Assembly: GCA_945862475.1 (NCBI GenBank) | Contig: CAMAYW010000006.1 | Coordinates: 1-21,170, forward strand | Source of the DNA: Bacteriovorax stolpii | Lineage (GTDB): Bacteria > Bdellovibrionota > Bacteriovoracia > Bacteriovoracales > Bacteriovoracaceae | Length of the DNA stretch: 21,170 nucleotides | Direction of reading: 5' to 3' | Shown: one piece after another, positions 7,771 through 14,523 of the stretch | Numbering within the stretch: the first letter of the stretch is position 1 | Layout of the letters: every line of letters begins with the position of its first letter | Made by a program: the position numbers and the translations under genes | The notes under the pieces: model-generated | Databases searched by the model: none | What the model was told of the DNA's origin: nothing | The model's input: the letters and a program-made list of their open reading frames with translations, nothing else

Positions 7771-8238
7771 TTAGCGGATATCTATCACTAGTCGACCAGG
7801 ATTTTCTAAGTAGAATACATCAAAACTAGACTTACCCTTTAAGCTAATTTCCATCGTCATCGTCTTACCATCAACCGTAATAAACTCTATGCCCTGAACA
7901 AAGTTTGAATTTTTCACCAAAGGCTTAGATGAACTCATTGTTGTGTCAAAAAAATCGACCGAAAGTTTTTTATTAGCAGCAATGTGACCATACATCTTTG
8001 GAACCTTGGATGTATTAAAATCGACGACAAGCCTTTCGTAACCTCTTCCTGCCACAACTGAATTTCTCATTCCTACGATACTTGAATTCCTAAGATCAGA
8101 GTTAACATGAAATACACCTGAATCAAGAAAGATGGATTTTTTTCTTGGAGCAACTTTCCAAATTCTCTCCTCCATTAAGCTTTGAGCAGTCGCAGTCAAG
8201 GCCAAAAGGAATGTGAGCAAAATTAGACCAAACTTCAT
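7771..8238 (-). CDS. Exported AMIN-like domain protein
   Basis: A 155-residue protein with a Sec signal peptide (about 1-18, ending ATA). The mature part ends in VFYLENPGRLVIDIR, and contains YERLVVDFNTSKVP and KKLSVDFFDT. The repeated 'hydrophobic-alternating strand, then RLVIDI/RLVVDF' pattern is what AMIN domains look like; these bind peptidoglycan or target enzymes and secretins to the cell wall in the periplasm. No catalytic domain is attached. It has a strong ribosome binding site (AGGAG, 7 bases before ATG) and a promoter 33 bases upstream, and it precedes lon by 19 bases. Being so close to a cytoplasmic protease may just reflect chance operon structure. The AMIN call is from pattern only. 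Confidence 0.75.
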   Translation of the reverse strand: MKFGLILLTFLLALTATAQSLMEERIWKVAPRKKSIFLDSGVFHVNSDLRNSSIVGMRNSVVAGRGYERLVVDFNTSKVPKMYGHIAANKKLSVDFFDTTMSSSKPLVKNSNFVQGIEFITVDGKTMTMEISLKGKSSFDVFYLENPGRLVIDIR

Positions 8239-8270
8239 TAAATCACTCCTGATTGATGTGTCTTGTGATT

Positions 8271-8299
8271 ATTTTAGTAAAAAGGAAGAGCTAAGACAA
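8271..8299 (-). promoter_or_regulatory. Promoter of the AMIN-like gene and lon
   Basis: On the minus strand: TTGTCT (-35, 8299-8294), 17-base spacer, TAAAAT (-10, 8276-8271). The -10 matches five of six, the -35 four of six. The -35 lies in the last codons of the matrixin gene. It suggests that the AMIN-like gene and lon are expressed independently of the upstream metalloprotease. Confidence 0.6.
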
Positions 8300-9982
8300 A
8301 AATTTCTTACGAACTTTGATGGAGTTTGAGAGAATTAAAATCATAAAAAAACCAGTTAGCATCATCAGCATTGAACCCGATCCACCTTGTGGTGGATCAA
8401 TCGTTCCACAACTCGCCGCCGCCACCGTTTGATCGTCACCAATGGTAACAGGAGCTTCTTGAGGCTCTGTTTTTGAAATCGCGTAAGTAAAGGGAGCGTC
8501 TAGACAAGACTCGTTATCCGACAAAATAGCTTCACTATCCATTATGGGTTGTAAAATACTGTTATTCATTTCCATGAGAGAGATGTTAACGAGATAAGGA
8601 AGATAAGCATCCGTACTAAATTCAAAAGCAGCAGGAAACGTCATTGCAACTAAGCTCGTACCAAGCCTTCTTGATTTAATGTGGATTTCAAAATTATTTT
8701 CATTCTCATTTTGAGTTAGTGGCAAGGTTGCAGATAAATCTATATTATATGTCTGAGTTTCTTGAATGGGACTAAGTTGTTTCGTGGTCACTGGCGTTGC
8801 ATTTCCATTTTGATACACGGACATTTGAAATTCACGCTGACTGCCAAATGGAAAAGCGACTAAATCTATTTTTAATTTTTTATTTGTACCAGAGTTAAAA
8901 CTCGAAAGATCTACTTGAAAGACGTCTGGAGTCGACCAAGATGATGTTGTGGTTTTTCTAAACCAACCCACGAATGATTTCTCATGACGATTTTCTAAAG
9001 CATAATCGAAAATTTTTATCGGAGTGAAATTGGCTTGGAGCTTTTGATAATTATAGTTTTGATCAGACCTTAAGGCGCAATTAATAGTAATCGTTCCAAC
9101 ATCAATCTGGGGAGCTGAGTTTGATAGATTAATAGGTGTCGGTTTACCATCAAATTCACTTCCACATTTTGAAAAAAAAGATCCTACATAAGCTCCTGGA
9201 CAAAACTCCGTTTGAATATTTGCAAAATAACCAGGAAGAGAACGAGGGTTTTTAATCGAAGATGTGTAGATATAATAAGTGTCATTTAAATTTAATCCTC
9301 CAATGACAAAAGACCCATTCTCATCTGAAATGGCTCCAATGCTTTCACCGGTATTTCTTGAAATGGCCTGAACATGCACTCCTAGGACTCCAATACTCGA
9401 TCCACCTTTAACAAACCCTGTGATGGATCCATAATTCTGACTGTATTTTGATCGGATACCACTTTTATCATCTGAAGAGAGAGTGCTTTGGCCTGAATAT
9501 GAGGAATAAAACATCGAAGAATTTAAGACCTCTGAGTGTGACAGTCCAAACAAATGGCCCATTTCATGAGTCACAACATCACCAAGATAAACTTGTCCCG
9601 CAGGATAAAGGCCCGGAGATCCTTTAAAAGTATAATCATCATTCAAGAAAATAGAAGCTTTCTGGATCGCACCATTTGAGTTGTAGCTAATTTCAGTTAA
9701 TCCCAATACTGCAGATCCGTAGGGAAAATCAGAAACAAATTCAATTTTATTAGAAGAGGTACTTGAGCTGATGATCTGGGCATTTGATTGTTGGTTCCAT
9801 TGATTGATGGATTGATTAATGATGTTTAAAACTTGGCTAGAAGATAGATCTTGCGTGTTCGTAGATATTTTTAAAGGGACATTGGGATTTGCCCAAAAGA
9901 GTTCAGCTCCAGATTGTGTCATGGAGGTCTGGTGAGCAAGAGCAAGAGAAATAAAAAATACAACAACCAGTAAAATGCGCAT
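8291..9982 (-). CDS. Secreted matrixin-type zinc metalloprotease with C-terminal membrane anchor
   Basis: A 563-residue protein with a Sec signal peptide (about 1-16). Residues 17-180 form a metzincin/matrixin catalytic domain: the zinc motif HEMGHLFGLSH (139-149) gives three His ligands and the Glu140 base, and Ser-Met157 fits the Met-turn that follows. No inhibitory propeptide with a cysteine switch is seen; the catalytic domain starts soon after the signal. Residues about 183-290 contain a CarboxypepD_reg-like segment (GSITGFVKGG ... DENGSFVIGGL). A beta-rich region follows, then a C-terminal sorting-type signal: Cys525-Gly, GGSGS (533-537), a membrane segment (about 538-555) and basic RKK (558-560). 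It is probably exported and held in or on the envelope, where it would cut proteins. Substrate unknown. It follows the 239-aa gene by 28 bases. Start: ATG with weak GGA 8 bases upstream. Confidence 0.9.
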   Translation of the reverse strand: MRILLVVVFFISLALAHQTSMTQSGAELFWANPNVPLKISTNTQDLSSSQVLNIINQSINQWNQQSNAQIISSSTSSNKIEFVSDFPYGSAVLGLTEISYNSNGAIQKASIFLNDDYTFKGSPGLYPAGQVYLGDVVTHEMGHLFGLSHSEVLNSSMFYSSYSGQSTLSSDDKSGIRSKYSQNYGSITGFVKGGSSIGVLGVHVQAISRNTGESIGAISDENGSFVIGGLNLNDTYYIYTSSIKNPRSLPGYFANIQTEFCPGAYVGSFFSKCGSEFDGKPTPINLSNSAPQIDVGTITINCALRSDQNYNYQKLQANFTPIKIFDYALENRHEKSFVGWFRKTTTSSWSTPDVFQVDLSSFNSGTNKKLKIDLVAFPFGSQREFQMSVYQNGNATPVTTKQLSPIQETQTYNIDLSATLPLTQNENENNFEIHIKSRRLGTSLVAMTFPAAFEFSTDAYLPYLVNISLMEMNNSILQPIMDSEAILSDNESCLDAPFTYAISKTEPQEAPVTIGDDQTVAAASCGTIDPPQGGSGSMLMMLTGFFMILILSNSIKVRKKFLS

Positions 9983-9998
9983 TTCAATCCATTGAAAT
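9981..9998 (-). promoter_or_regulatory. Small hairpin across the start of the metalloprotease gene
   Basis: ATTTCAATGGATTGAAAT on the minus strand: two perfect 7-bp arms with a TGGA loop. The last two bases of the 3' arm are the A and T of the ATG, and the loop holds the only ribosome binding site-like GGA. In RNA this could limit initiation, although the arms are A/T-rich and weak. Confidence 0.35.
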
Positions 9999-10010
9999 GA
10001 AAACTAGAGT

Positions 10011-10730
10011 TTACTTAGCTTCTTTTTGCCTAAGGAATCTGAAAATCCCACCCATCATGGCCAATATTGAAACTAACCACAAAGTACTTACTCCGTGACT
10101 CATTCCATTTTCTACTTGATCGCTCTGGGAAGCAATGGCGCGGTTTTTTCCCTCTGAGGATGAGGCGGGAGATCGTGTTTGAGCTGGATTGTCTGTTTCA
10201 CTCGGGTATAATTGAGAAGTAACGACTTTTAGACTGCCTCCTCGAATTTGTTTGACTGTTTTTTCAAAGTCTTCATATTTCATCTGTCCTACTCGGCGAT
10301 CCTCAGGGAACAAGGTGTTCACAATCATCCGATTCTGGCCGTAGTTCACAACTTTAAATGTCCCAAATCCTAAGTTCATTCCCCAATATCGATCCCTGTA
10401 GCTTTTAATCATGATGACCACATTTTCACCTGGAACAAATTCAGGGACACCTTCAACTTTCACTATTTCATCCCCTAGTTTTCCTCCTGGGTAATGAACA
10501 ATAATTTCATCCACTCCAAAAAGATCTGACTGCATTCCGATTTCTTGCTTCATCTTAAAAATCATTTGGGTGGCCGTGCCTCCCCCTTCTAATTTGACAT
10601 ATTTTTTTCTTAAGAAATGTCCCACGACTATTCCATCTGCCTCTTTTACTTGCTGCTCAACTGGCTGCATTTGAAAAATGGTGGCATGAACAGGAATTGA
10701 AAAAAGGATCAAAAATAGCCTTAAAAACAC
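10011..10730 (-). CDS. Exported protein with C-terminal membrane anchor, unknown function
   Basis: A 239-residue protein I cannot assign to a family. It has a Sec signal peptide (about 1-16, ending VHA), a beta-rich body (about 17-165) with EADGIVVGHF, EIIVHYPGGKLGDEIVKVEGVPEFVPGE and WGMNLGFGTFKVV, a low-complexity Ser/Glu/Pro/Gln linker (about 170-208), a membrane segment (about 215-231) and a basic tail (RFLRQK). The layout of signal, body, flexible linker, C-terminal helix and positive tail is the same as in the metalloprotease gene 28 bases downstream, so both may be processed or anchored the same way. GTG start supported by GGAGAG about 4 bases upstream. It may act with the protease, for example as an inhibitor or partner, but nothing in the sequence shows this. 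Confidence 0.8.
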   Translation of the reverse strand: MFLRLFLILFSIPVHATIFQMQPVEQQVKEADGIVVGHFLRKKYVKLEGGGTATQMIFKMKQEIGMQSDLFGVDEIIVHYPGGKLGDEIVKVEGVPEFVPGENVVIMIKSYRDRYWGMNLGFGTFKVVNYGQNRMIVNTLFPEDRRVGQMKYEDFEKTVKQIRGGSLKVVTSQLYPSETDNPAQTRSPASSSEGKNRAIASQSDQVENGMSHGVSTLWLVSILAMMGGIFRFLRQKEAK

Positions 10731-10738
10731 AAATCTCT

Positions 10739-10777
10739 CCCAGTGATAATTTACCTTTCTTGTCGGTTATCACTGGG
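10739..10777 (-). promoter_or_regulatory. Long inverted repeat before the 239-aa gene (terminator, riboregulator or operator)
   Basis: CCCAGTGATAA ... TTATCACTGGG: perfect 11-bp arms (10739-10749 and 10767-10777) with a 17-base loop, in the 66-base gap between the end of the UvrA-like gene and the 239-aa gene. On the minus strand the 3' arm runs into the ribosome binding site (ACTGGGAGAG), so a folded RNA would cover its first G residues. No T-run follows, which argues against an intrinsic terminator. Confidence 0.5.
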
Positions 10778-10796
10778 TAAAACTTGAATATTTCTG

Positions 10797-13436
10797 TCAG
10801 GCTTTTGTAAGTGGAGTGAGATAGACCTTTTTAGTATCAAACTGGAGCTGCCACCCTGCTAAGTACCTGAAATGGCTTGAGGCGTCGATCACAACAATTG
10901 TATTTTTTAACTGGATAAGATCCCCAAGGAACTGGCCCAAATGGAGAAGTTCCTTTTCAGAAAGACCGAAGGAGATATTTTCAAATACTAAAAGAGAATT
11001 CTGAATGTTTTTTAAAAGTTTAGAGAGAAGAAAGATTCTTTGTTTCTCACCACCGGATAGCGAATTAAGTGAACGATCAAGACTTAAATAATCTAAATTT
11101 AAAATTTTTAAGTAATCCCAAACTCTTCTAAACTTTGGAGTTAGATTTATTCTTTCCAATACCTGGCCCAAGGGTAAGTTATAGGCTTCTGCCACAGTCA
11201 TCTTTCCGTCTGAAATATTTGCGTAGAGTGGTTTAATTTTTAAACCTTTGCAATCCTCACATTCCAGAACAATATCCTCAAGGTATTGCATCTCAATAAC
11301 AATTGATCCACGCCCCTCGCACCTAGAACACATACCAAGCTCAGAATTTGAAGAAAGATGCCCCTCTTTTAGATTCATACTTTTACAAATAGGCAGTTTA
11401 AGAAAATGTTTACGAATAATGGATGCAAGCTCCGTAATCGTTCCAACACTCGATCTCGACGTAAATCTATTTAAGTCAGATGCAATCACAATAACATCAT
11501 CGAAGGGTATGGGTGATTTTACAGATTTTACTTTAAACTCATCCTCTTCAAGCCAGTCTCCGTAAATTTTATGATGAAGAGTATTCGCCATAATTTTAAC
11601 AATCGCAGAAGTTTTTCCACACCCCGATGGGCCAGTTACCCAAGTGAGTTCATTCAGAGGAATTTTAAAATCCTGGTAAGACTTGCCGTAAATTTCGGCT
11701 CCCGATACTTCAATATGTTGAGGATACTTAGAGGAAGTTTTTCTCTTCTCCCACTTTACATCATCTTTCGTTTGAAAATACTTTTTTGGTGTTCCAGAAA
11801 ATTTAATCTCTCCACCATTCTTTCCAGAGCCAGGGCCCATGACAAACAAATGATCAGATGATTTCTGTACATATTCAGAGTGATCGATCAAGATAACCGT
11901 ATTTCCCTGATCAATAATCGCCCTTAGTCCTTCAATAAGTTTTATAAGTTCTTTCTCAGATAGCCCCAAACTTGGTTCATCTAAAACAAATAAACTATCT
12001 GTTCCTCTAAAAGAGAGATATTTAATTAACAAGAGACGTTGATACTCTCCAGCCGATAGAGTCTTTGCTTTTCTTAATAACGAAAGATGATTGAGTCCCA
12101 TCTCCTTGGCCATTTTCAATTTTTCACTGAGATCTGAAACTAATCTTTTCTCGTGAGGAGATGCTAAGGCCCTCGACTCTTGAAACAGAGGGAACATTTC
12201 ATCAATTGTGAGCGCCATTAAATCTTGAAGCCCCCATAATTTCCCATTCAATTTTAATTTGTAATGATGAATCGCCTTATTCAATCTAGATGAATGACAA
12301 ACAAGACAGGGCTCTTCTTTCTGAAGATGACGAATATAGATCCGAACGGAAGGTTTATATTTTTTACTATCCAAGTAATTTTTTAACTCTTGATAGCCTG
12401 GATACATCCCAGCACCATTCTCTAGTATTTCAAAAAATTCTTTCGGAAGTTTTTTTATAGGTATATCGAGGGGGATTTTTTTCTTTTTTAAAATTTTTTC
12501 AAGTTCAAGGTAGGCATCTAAAAAAGGGCCATAATTCAAAAGTTTTAGCCCTCCCTCAGAAATTGAGATTTCCTTATTGAGTATTTTCTTTTCGTCGTAG
12601 ACAAGATTTGCTCCGTAGCCATTACAGCTAGGGCACGCCCCAAGGGCACTGTAGGGAGAAAATGCGCTTACGGTATGCGCCGGAAGAGATTCAAAATGAC
12701 AGTGTGGACAAACTTTCTCAAAGTGAAACTTCAAAAGTTGAGGTTTCTTAAAATCAGGATTCCAAAGATAATATCCCAGCTGAAACTTTTCTAGTTTTAA
12801 TTCTTTCCAACGTTTTTCGAGAGTAGAGAGATTGTCCCACTTGAATCTTAAAAGTTCCCAAAACTCATCCTCTGGATTGAACGCCTCGATTGTTTTTCTA
12901 CTTTGAGAGTAGGATCTCGGTGGAAGAAAATCCATTCCGTTCACTCTCTGAAATTCACTTGGACTAAGAAAAATGTAAAAAACGCCATCTGTCTTACTAG
13001 GTGCCTGTTGTTTTAGTTGTTCACCAATCGACTTAACTTCTAACTCTACCTCATGCTTTGGACAGAGCTCTTTTGAAAAAGAAAAGTAAAAATTTTGGAG
13101 GCTGTCCGTTAGCCTCATCACATCACTTACAACGGTTCTAGAACCCATCACAGGATTAATTTGTGGAAGCCCAAAAACAGGCAATACAGGAAAGATTTGA
13201 TCTACATCAACAGCAGCTGGACGCTCAGTGAAAAACTTCATTGAGTTTGGAAACGAGTTTACGAATCGACGCTTTGATTCAGTTAAAAGAGTATGAAAGG
13301 CAAGGGAAGTTTTTCCAGATCCAGAAGGGCCCGCAAAGCAAACCAACTTTCTAAGAGGGATATCTATGTCGATATTTTTGAGGTTGTGAACCCGCGCCCC
13401 ACGAATTTCGATTGAATTAATTTCGTGCTTTTTCAT
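10797..13436 (-). CDS. UvrA-like ABC ATPase with a degenerate second nucleotide-binding domain
   Basis: An 879-residue homologue of excinuclease subunit UvrA (usually ~940). UvrA finds DNA lesions as a dimer and hands them to UvrB. Visible: Walker A I GPSGSGKT (36-43); zinc pairs C243/C246 with C268/C271; C377/C380; signature LSAGEYQR (460-467); Walker B I LDEP (485-488); H-loop His519; Walker A II GPSGCGKT (602-609); zinc finger C703/C706 with C726/C729; signature LSGGEKQR (793-800). In the second half the Walker B LDEP has become F-E-N-I (818-821), so the catalytic Glu is Asn, and the H-loop His is Ala852, so this site probably binds but cannot hydrolyse ATP. The region matching the UvrB-binding domain (about 130-240) is very divergent. 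It probably is a specialised paralogue rather than the main UvrA. Its ATG has no ribosome binding site (see the -10 box). It starts 37 bases after the rpsI terminator. Confidence 0.93.
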   Translation of the reverse strand: MKKHEINSIEIRGARVHNLKNIDIDIPLRKLVCFAGPSGSGKTSLAFHTLLTESKRRFVNSFPNSMKFFTERPAAVDVDQIFPVLPVFGLPQINPVMGSRTVVSDVMRLTDSLQNFYFSFSKELCPKHEVELEVKSIGEQLKQQAPSKTDGVFYIFLSPSEFQRVNGMDFLPPRSYSQSRKTIEAFNPEDEFWELLRFKWDNLSTLEKRWKELKLEKFQLGYYLWNPDFKKPQLLKFHFEKVCPHCHFESLPAHTVSAFSPYSALGACPSCNGYGANLVYDEKKILNKEISISEGGLKLLNYGPFLDAYLELEKILKKKKIPLDIPIKKLPKEFFEILENGAGMYPGYQELKNYLDSKKYKPSVRIYIRHLQKEEPCLVCHSSRLNKAIHHYKLKLNGKLWGLQDLMALTIDEMFPLFQESRALASPHEKRLVSDLSEKLKMAKEMGLNHLSLLRKAKTLSAGEYQRLLLIKYLSFRGTDSLFVLDEPSLGLSEKELIKLIEGLRAIIDQGNTVILIDHSEYVQKSSDHLFVMGPGSGKNGGEIKFSGTPKKYFQTKDDVKWEKRKTSSKYPQHIEVSGAEIYGKSYQDFKIPLNELTWVTGPSGCGKTSAIVKIMANTLHHKIYGDWLEEDEFKVKSVKSPIPFDDVIVIASDLNRFTSRSSVGTITELASIIRKHFLKLPICKSMNLKEGHLSSNSELGMCSRCEGRGSIVIEMQYLEDIVLECEDCKGLKIKPLYANISDGKMTVAEAYNLPLGQVLERINLTPKFRRVWDYLKILNLDYLSLDRSLNSLSGGEKQRIFLLSKLLKNIQNSLLVFENISFGLSEKELLHLGQFLGDLIQLKNTIVVIDASSHFRYLAGWQLQFDTKKVYLTPLTKA

Positions 13437-13441
13437 ATGAG

Positions 13442-13447
13442 ATAATA
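13442..13447 (-). promoter_or_regulatory. Candidate -10 box of the UvrA-like gene (possibly leaderless)
   Basis: TATTAT on the minus strand ends 5 bases before the ATG at 13436. There is no Shine-Dalgarno sequence and no alternative start in frame. With this -10, transcription would begin at or next to the A of ATG, giving a leaderless mRNA. The -35 is weak (TTCCTC at 18 bases). Confidence 0.3.
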
Positions 13448-13472
13448 TGCAGGATTGTGGAGGGAGAGGAAA

Positions 13473-13501
13473 TAAAAAAGGCTCCGTGAGGAGCCTTCTT
13501 T
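13473..13501 (-). terminator. Intrinsic terminator of the rplM-rpsI operon
   Basis: On the minus strand: AAGAAGGCTCC-TCAC-GGAGCCTTTTTT. The stem has 6 G/C-rich bp, extended by A-T pairs, with a 4-base loop and a run of T. It lies 26 bases after the rpsI stop and should separate rpsI transcripts from the UvrA-like gene. Confidence 0.9.
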
Positions 13502-13526
13502 GGATACTGTTGAAGTAATGTACGAA

Positions 13527-13928
13527 TTAACGTTTAGAGAATTGGTACGATTTACGAGCACCTGATTTACCATACTTCTTACGCTCAACTTTTCTAGAGT
13601 CACGAGTTAAGAAGCCAGCAACCTTAAGCTCTTTTCTTGCATTTGGAGAAAGCTTAAGTAGGGCACGTGCAATACCAAGACGAATAGCACCAGCTTGACC
13701 AGTTACACCGCCGCCTTTTACGTTGATATTAAAATCGTAGTTCTCATTCACTTTTAAAAGATTAAGTGGTTGAAAAACGATGTAACGGCTTGTTGCCTTA
13801 GGGAAATAGTTTTGAACATCACGAGCATTGATAGTAATTTTACCATTGCCACGAGACACGTAAATTCTAGCTACTGCTGATTTACGACGTCCGATAGTGT
13901 GAAGATCATAAGTTTTTGCTTTGCTCAT
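13527..13928 (-). CDS. rpsI: 30S ribosomal protein S9
   Basis: A 133-residue protein with the full S9 pattern: TIGRRKSAVARIYVSRGNGKITIN near the start, the strand-loop VKGGGVTGQAGAIRLGIARALL in the middle, TRDSRKVERKKYGKSGARKSYQFSKR at the end. The basic SKR tail reaches the P-site tRNA in the ribosome. It follows rplM by 16 bases, the widespread rplM-rpsI operon, and is closed by a strong terminator. Start ATG at 13928 with AAAGG upstream at an ordinary distance. Nothing odd seen. Confidence 0.97.
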   Translation of the reverse strand: MSKAKTYDLHTIGRRKSAVARIYVSRGNGKITINARDVQNYFPKATSRYIVFQPLNLLKVNENYDFNINVKGGGVTGQAGAIRLGIARALLKLSPNARKELKVAGFLTRDSRKVERKKYGKSGARKSYQFSKR

Positions 13929-13944
13929 ATCTTTCTACCTTTAA

Positions 13945-14391
13945 TTAAAATTTGAAAGTTAGGGTTTCAGGCTTTTGAGCTTCGTGGGTATGTGTTGGAC
14001 CTACGAAAACTTTAAGCTTGGTAAATTGGCTACGGCCAAGAGTGTTTTTGCCAAGCATCCCGCGAACAGCTTCTTCAACGATAGCTGTAGGATTCTTTGC
14101 AAGTTGCTCTTTTGCTGAGCGCTTTTTAATTCCACCGATATGGTTTGTGTGCCAGAAATAATCTTTAGCATCCCATTTCTTACCAGTGAATTTAACTTTC
14201 TCTGCATTAACGATAATAACGTAATCGCCAGCATCATTGTGAGTTGTGAACTGAGGCTTATGTTTACCTCTAAGAACTTTAGCAACTTCAGATGCAAGAC
14301 GACCAACAACTAAATCTGTTGCGTCTACTACGTACCACTTTTTGTTCGCCATTTCGGCTTTTGTGATCGTATAGGAATTCTGCTTGATCAT
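13945..14391 (-). CDS. rplM: 50S ribosomal protein L13
   Basis: A 148-residue L13, an early-assembling 23S rRNA-binding protein. Family segments: KKWYVVDATDLVVGRLASEVAKVLRGKHKP, DYVIIVNAEKVKFTGKKW, and the C-terminal GMLGKNTLGRSQFTKLKVFVGPTHTHEAQKPE. Start choice: the longest open frame begins at 14448, but that would run through the promoter and has no ribosome binding site. The ATG at 14391 is preceded by GGAAGG 6 bases away and gives the normal L13 length with a short MIKQNSYTITKAEM extension. First gene of the rplM-rpsI operon. Confidence 0.96.
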   Translation of the reverse strand: MIKQNSYTITKAEMANKKWYVVDATDLVVGRLASEVAKVLRGKHKPQFTTHNDAGDYVIIVNAEKVKFTGKKWDAKDYFWHTNHIGGIKKRSAKEQLAKNPTAIVEEAVRGMLGKNTLGRSQFTKLKVFVGPTHTHEAQKPETLTFKF

Positions 14392-14425
14392 AATCAACCT
14401 TCCATTAATTAATAAAATTTGTCCC

Positions 14426-14455
14426 CTTATAATGAACTTTGCGGCCATACGTCAA
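14426..14455 (-). promoter_or_regulatory. Promoter of the rplM-rpsI operon
   Basis: On the minus strand: TTGACG (-35, 14455-14450), 18-base spacer, TATAAG (-10, 14431-14426), each matching five of six. It is 34 bases before the rplM start and overlaps the upstream extension of the longest frame, which supports the shorter rplM start. The sequence between it and the end of the Omp85 gene shows no clear terminator. Confidence 0.75.
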
Positions 14456-14523
14456 GAACTACTCTCTAAGCCAACTTGCTAAGGGTCAGCGGGAGTGCTC
14501 AGGCTCTTTTAAAATTCGGGGGA

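Noticed and set aside
11248..11861. Two plus-strand open frames opposite the UvrA-like gene
   Set aside because: They mirror a strongly supported gene, have no ribosome binding sites and show no domain-like pattern.
14001..14309. 102-residue minus-strand open frame inside rplM
   Set aside because: It is an alternative frame within a confirmed ribosomal gene, with no own start signal and no known motif.
14392..14448. Upstream extension of rplM starting MAAKF at 14448
   Set aside because: It lacks a ribosome binding site, runs through the TTGACG/TATAAG promoter, and L13 normally begins near the ATG at 14391, which has GGAAGG upstream.
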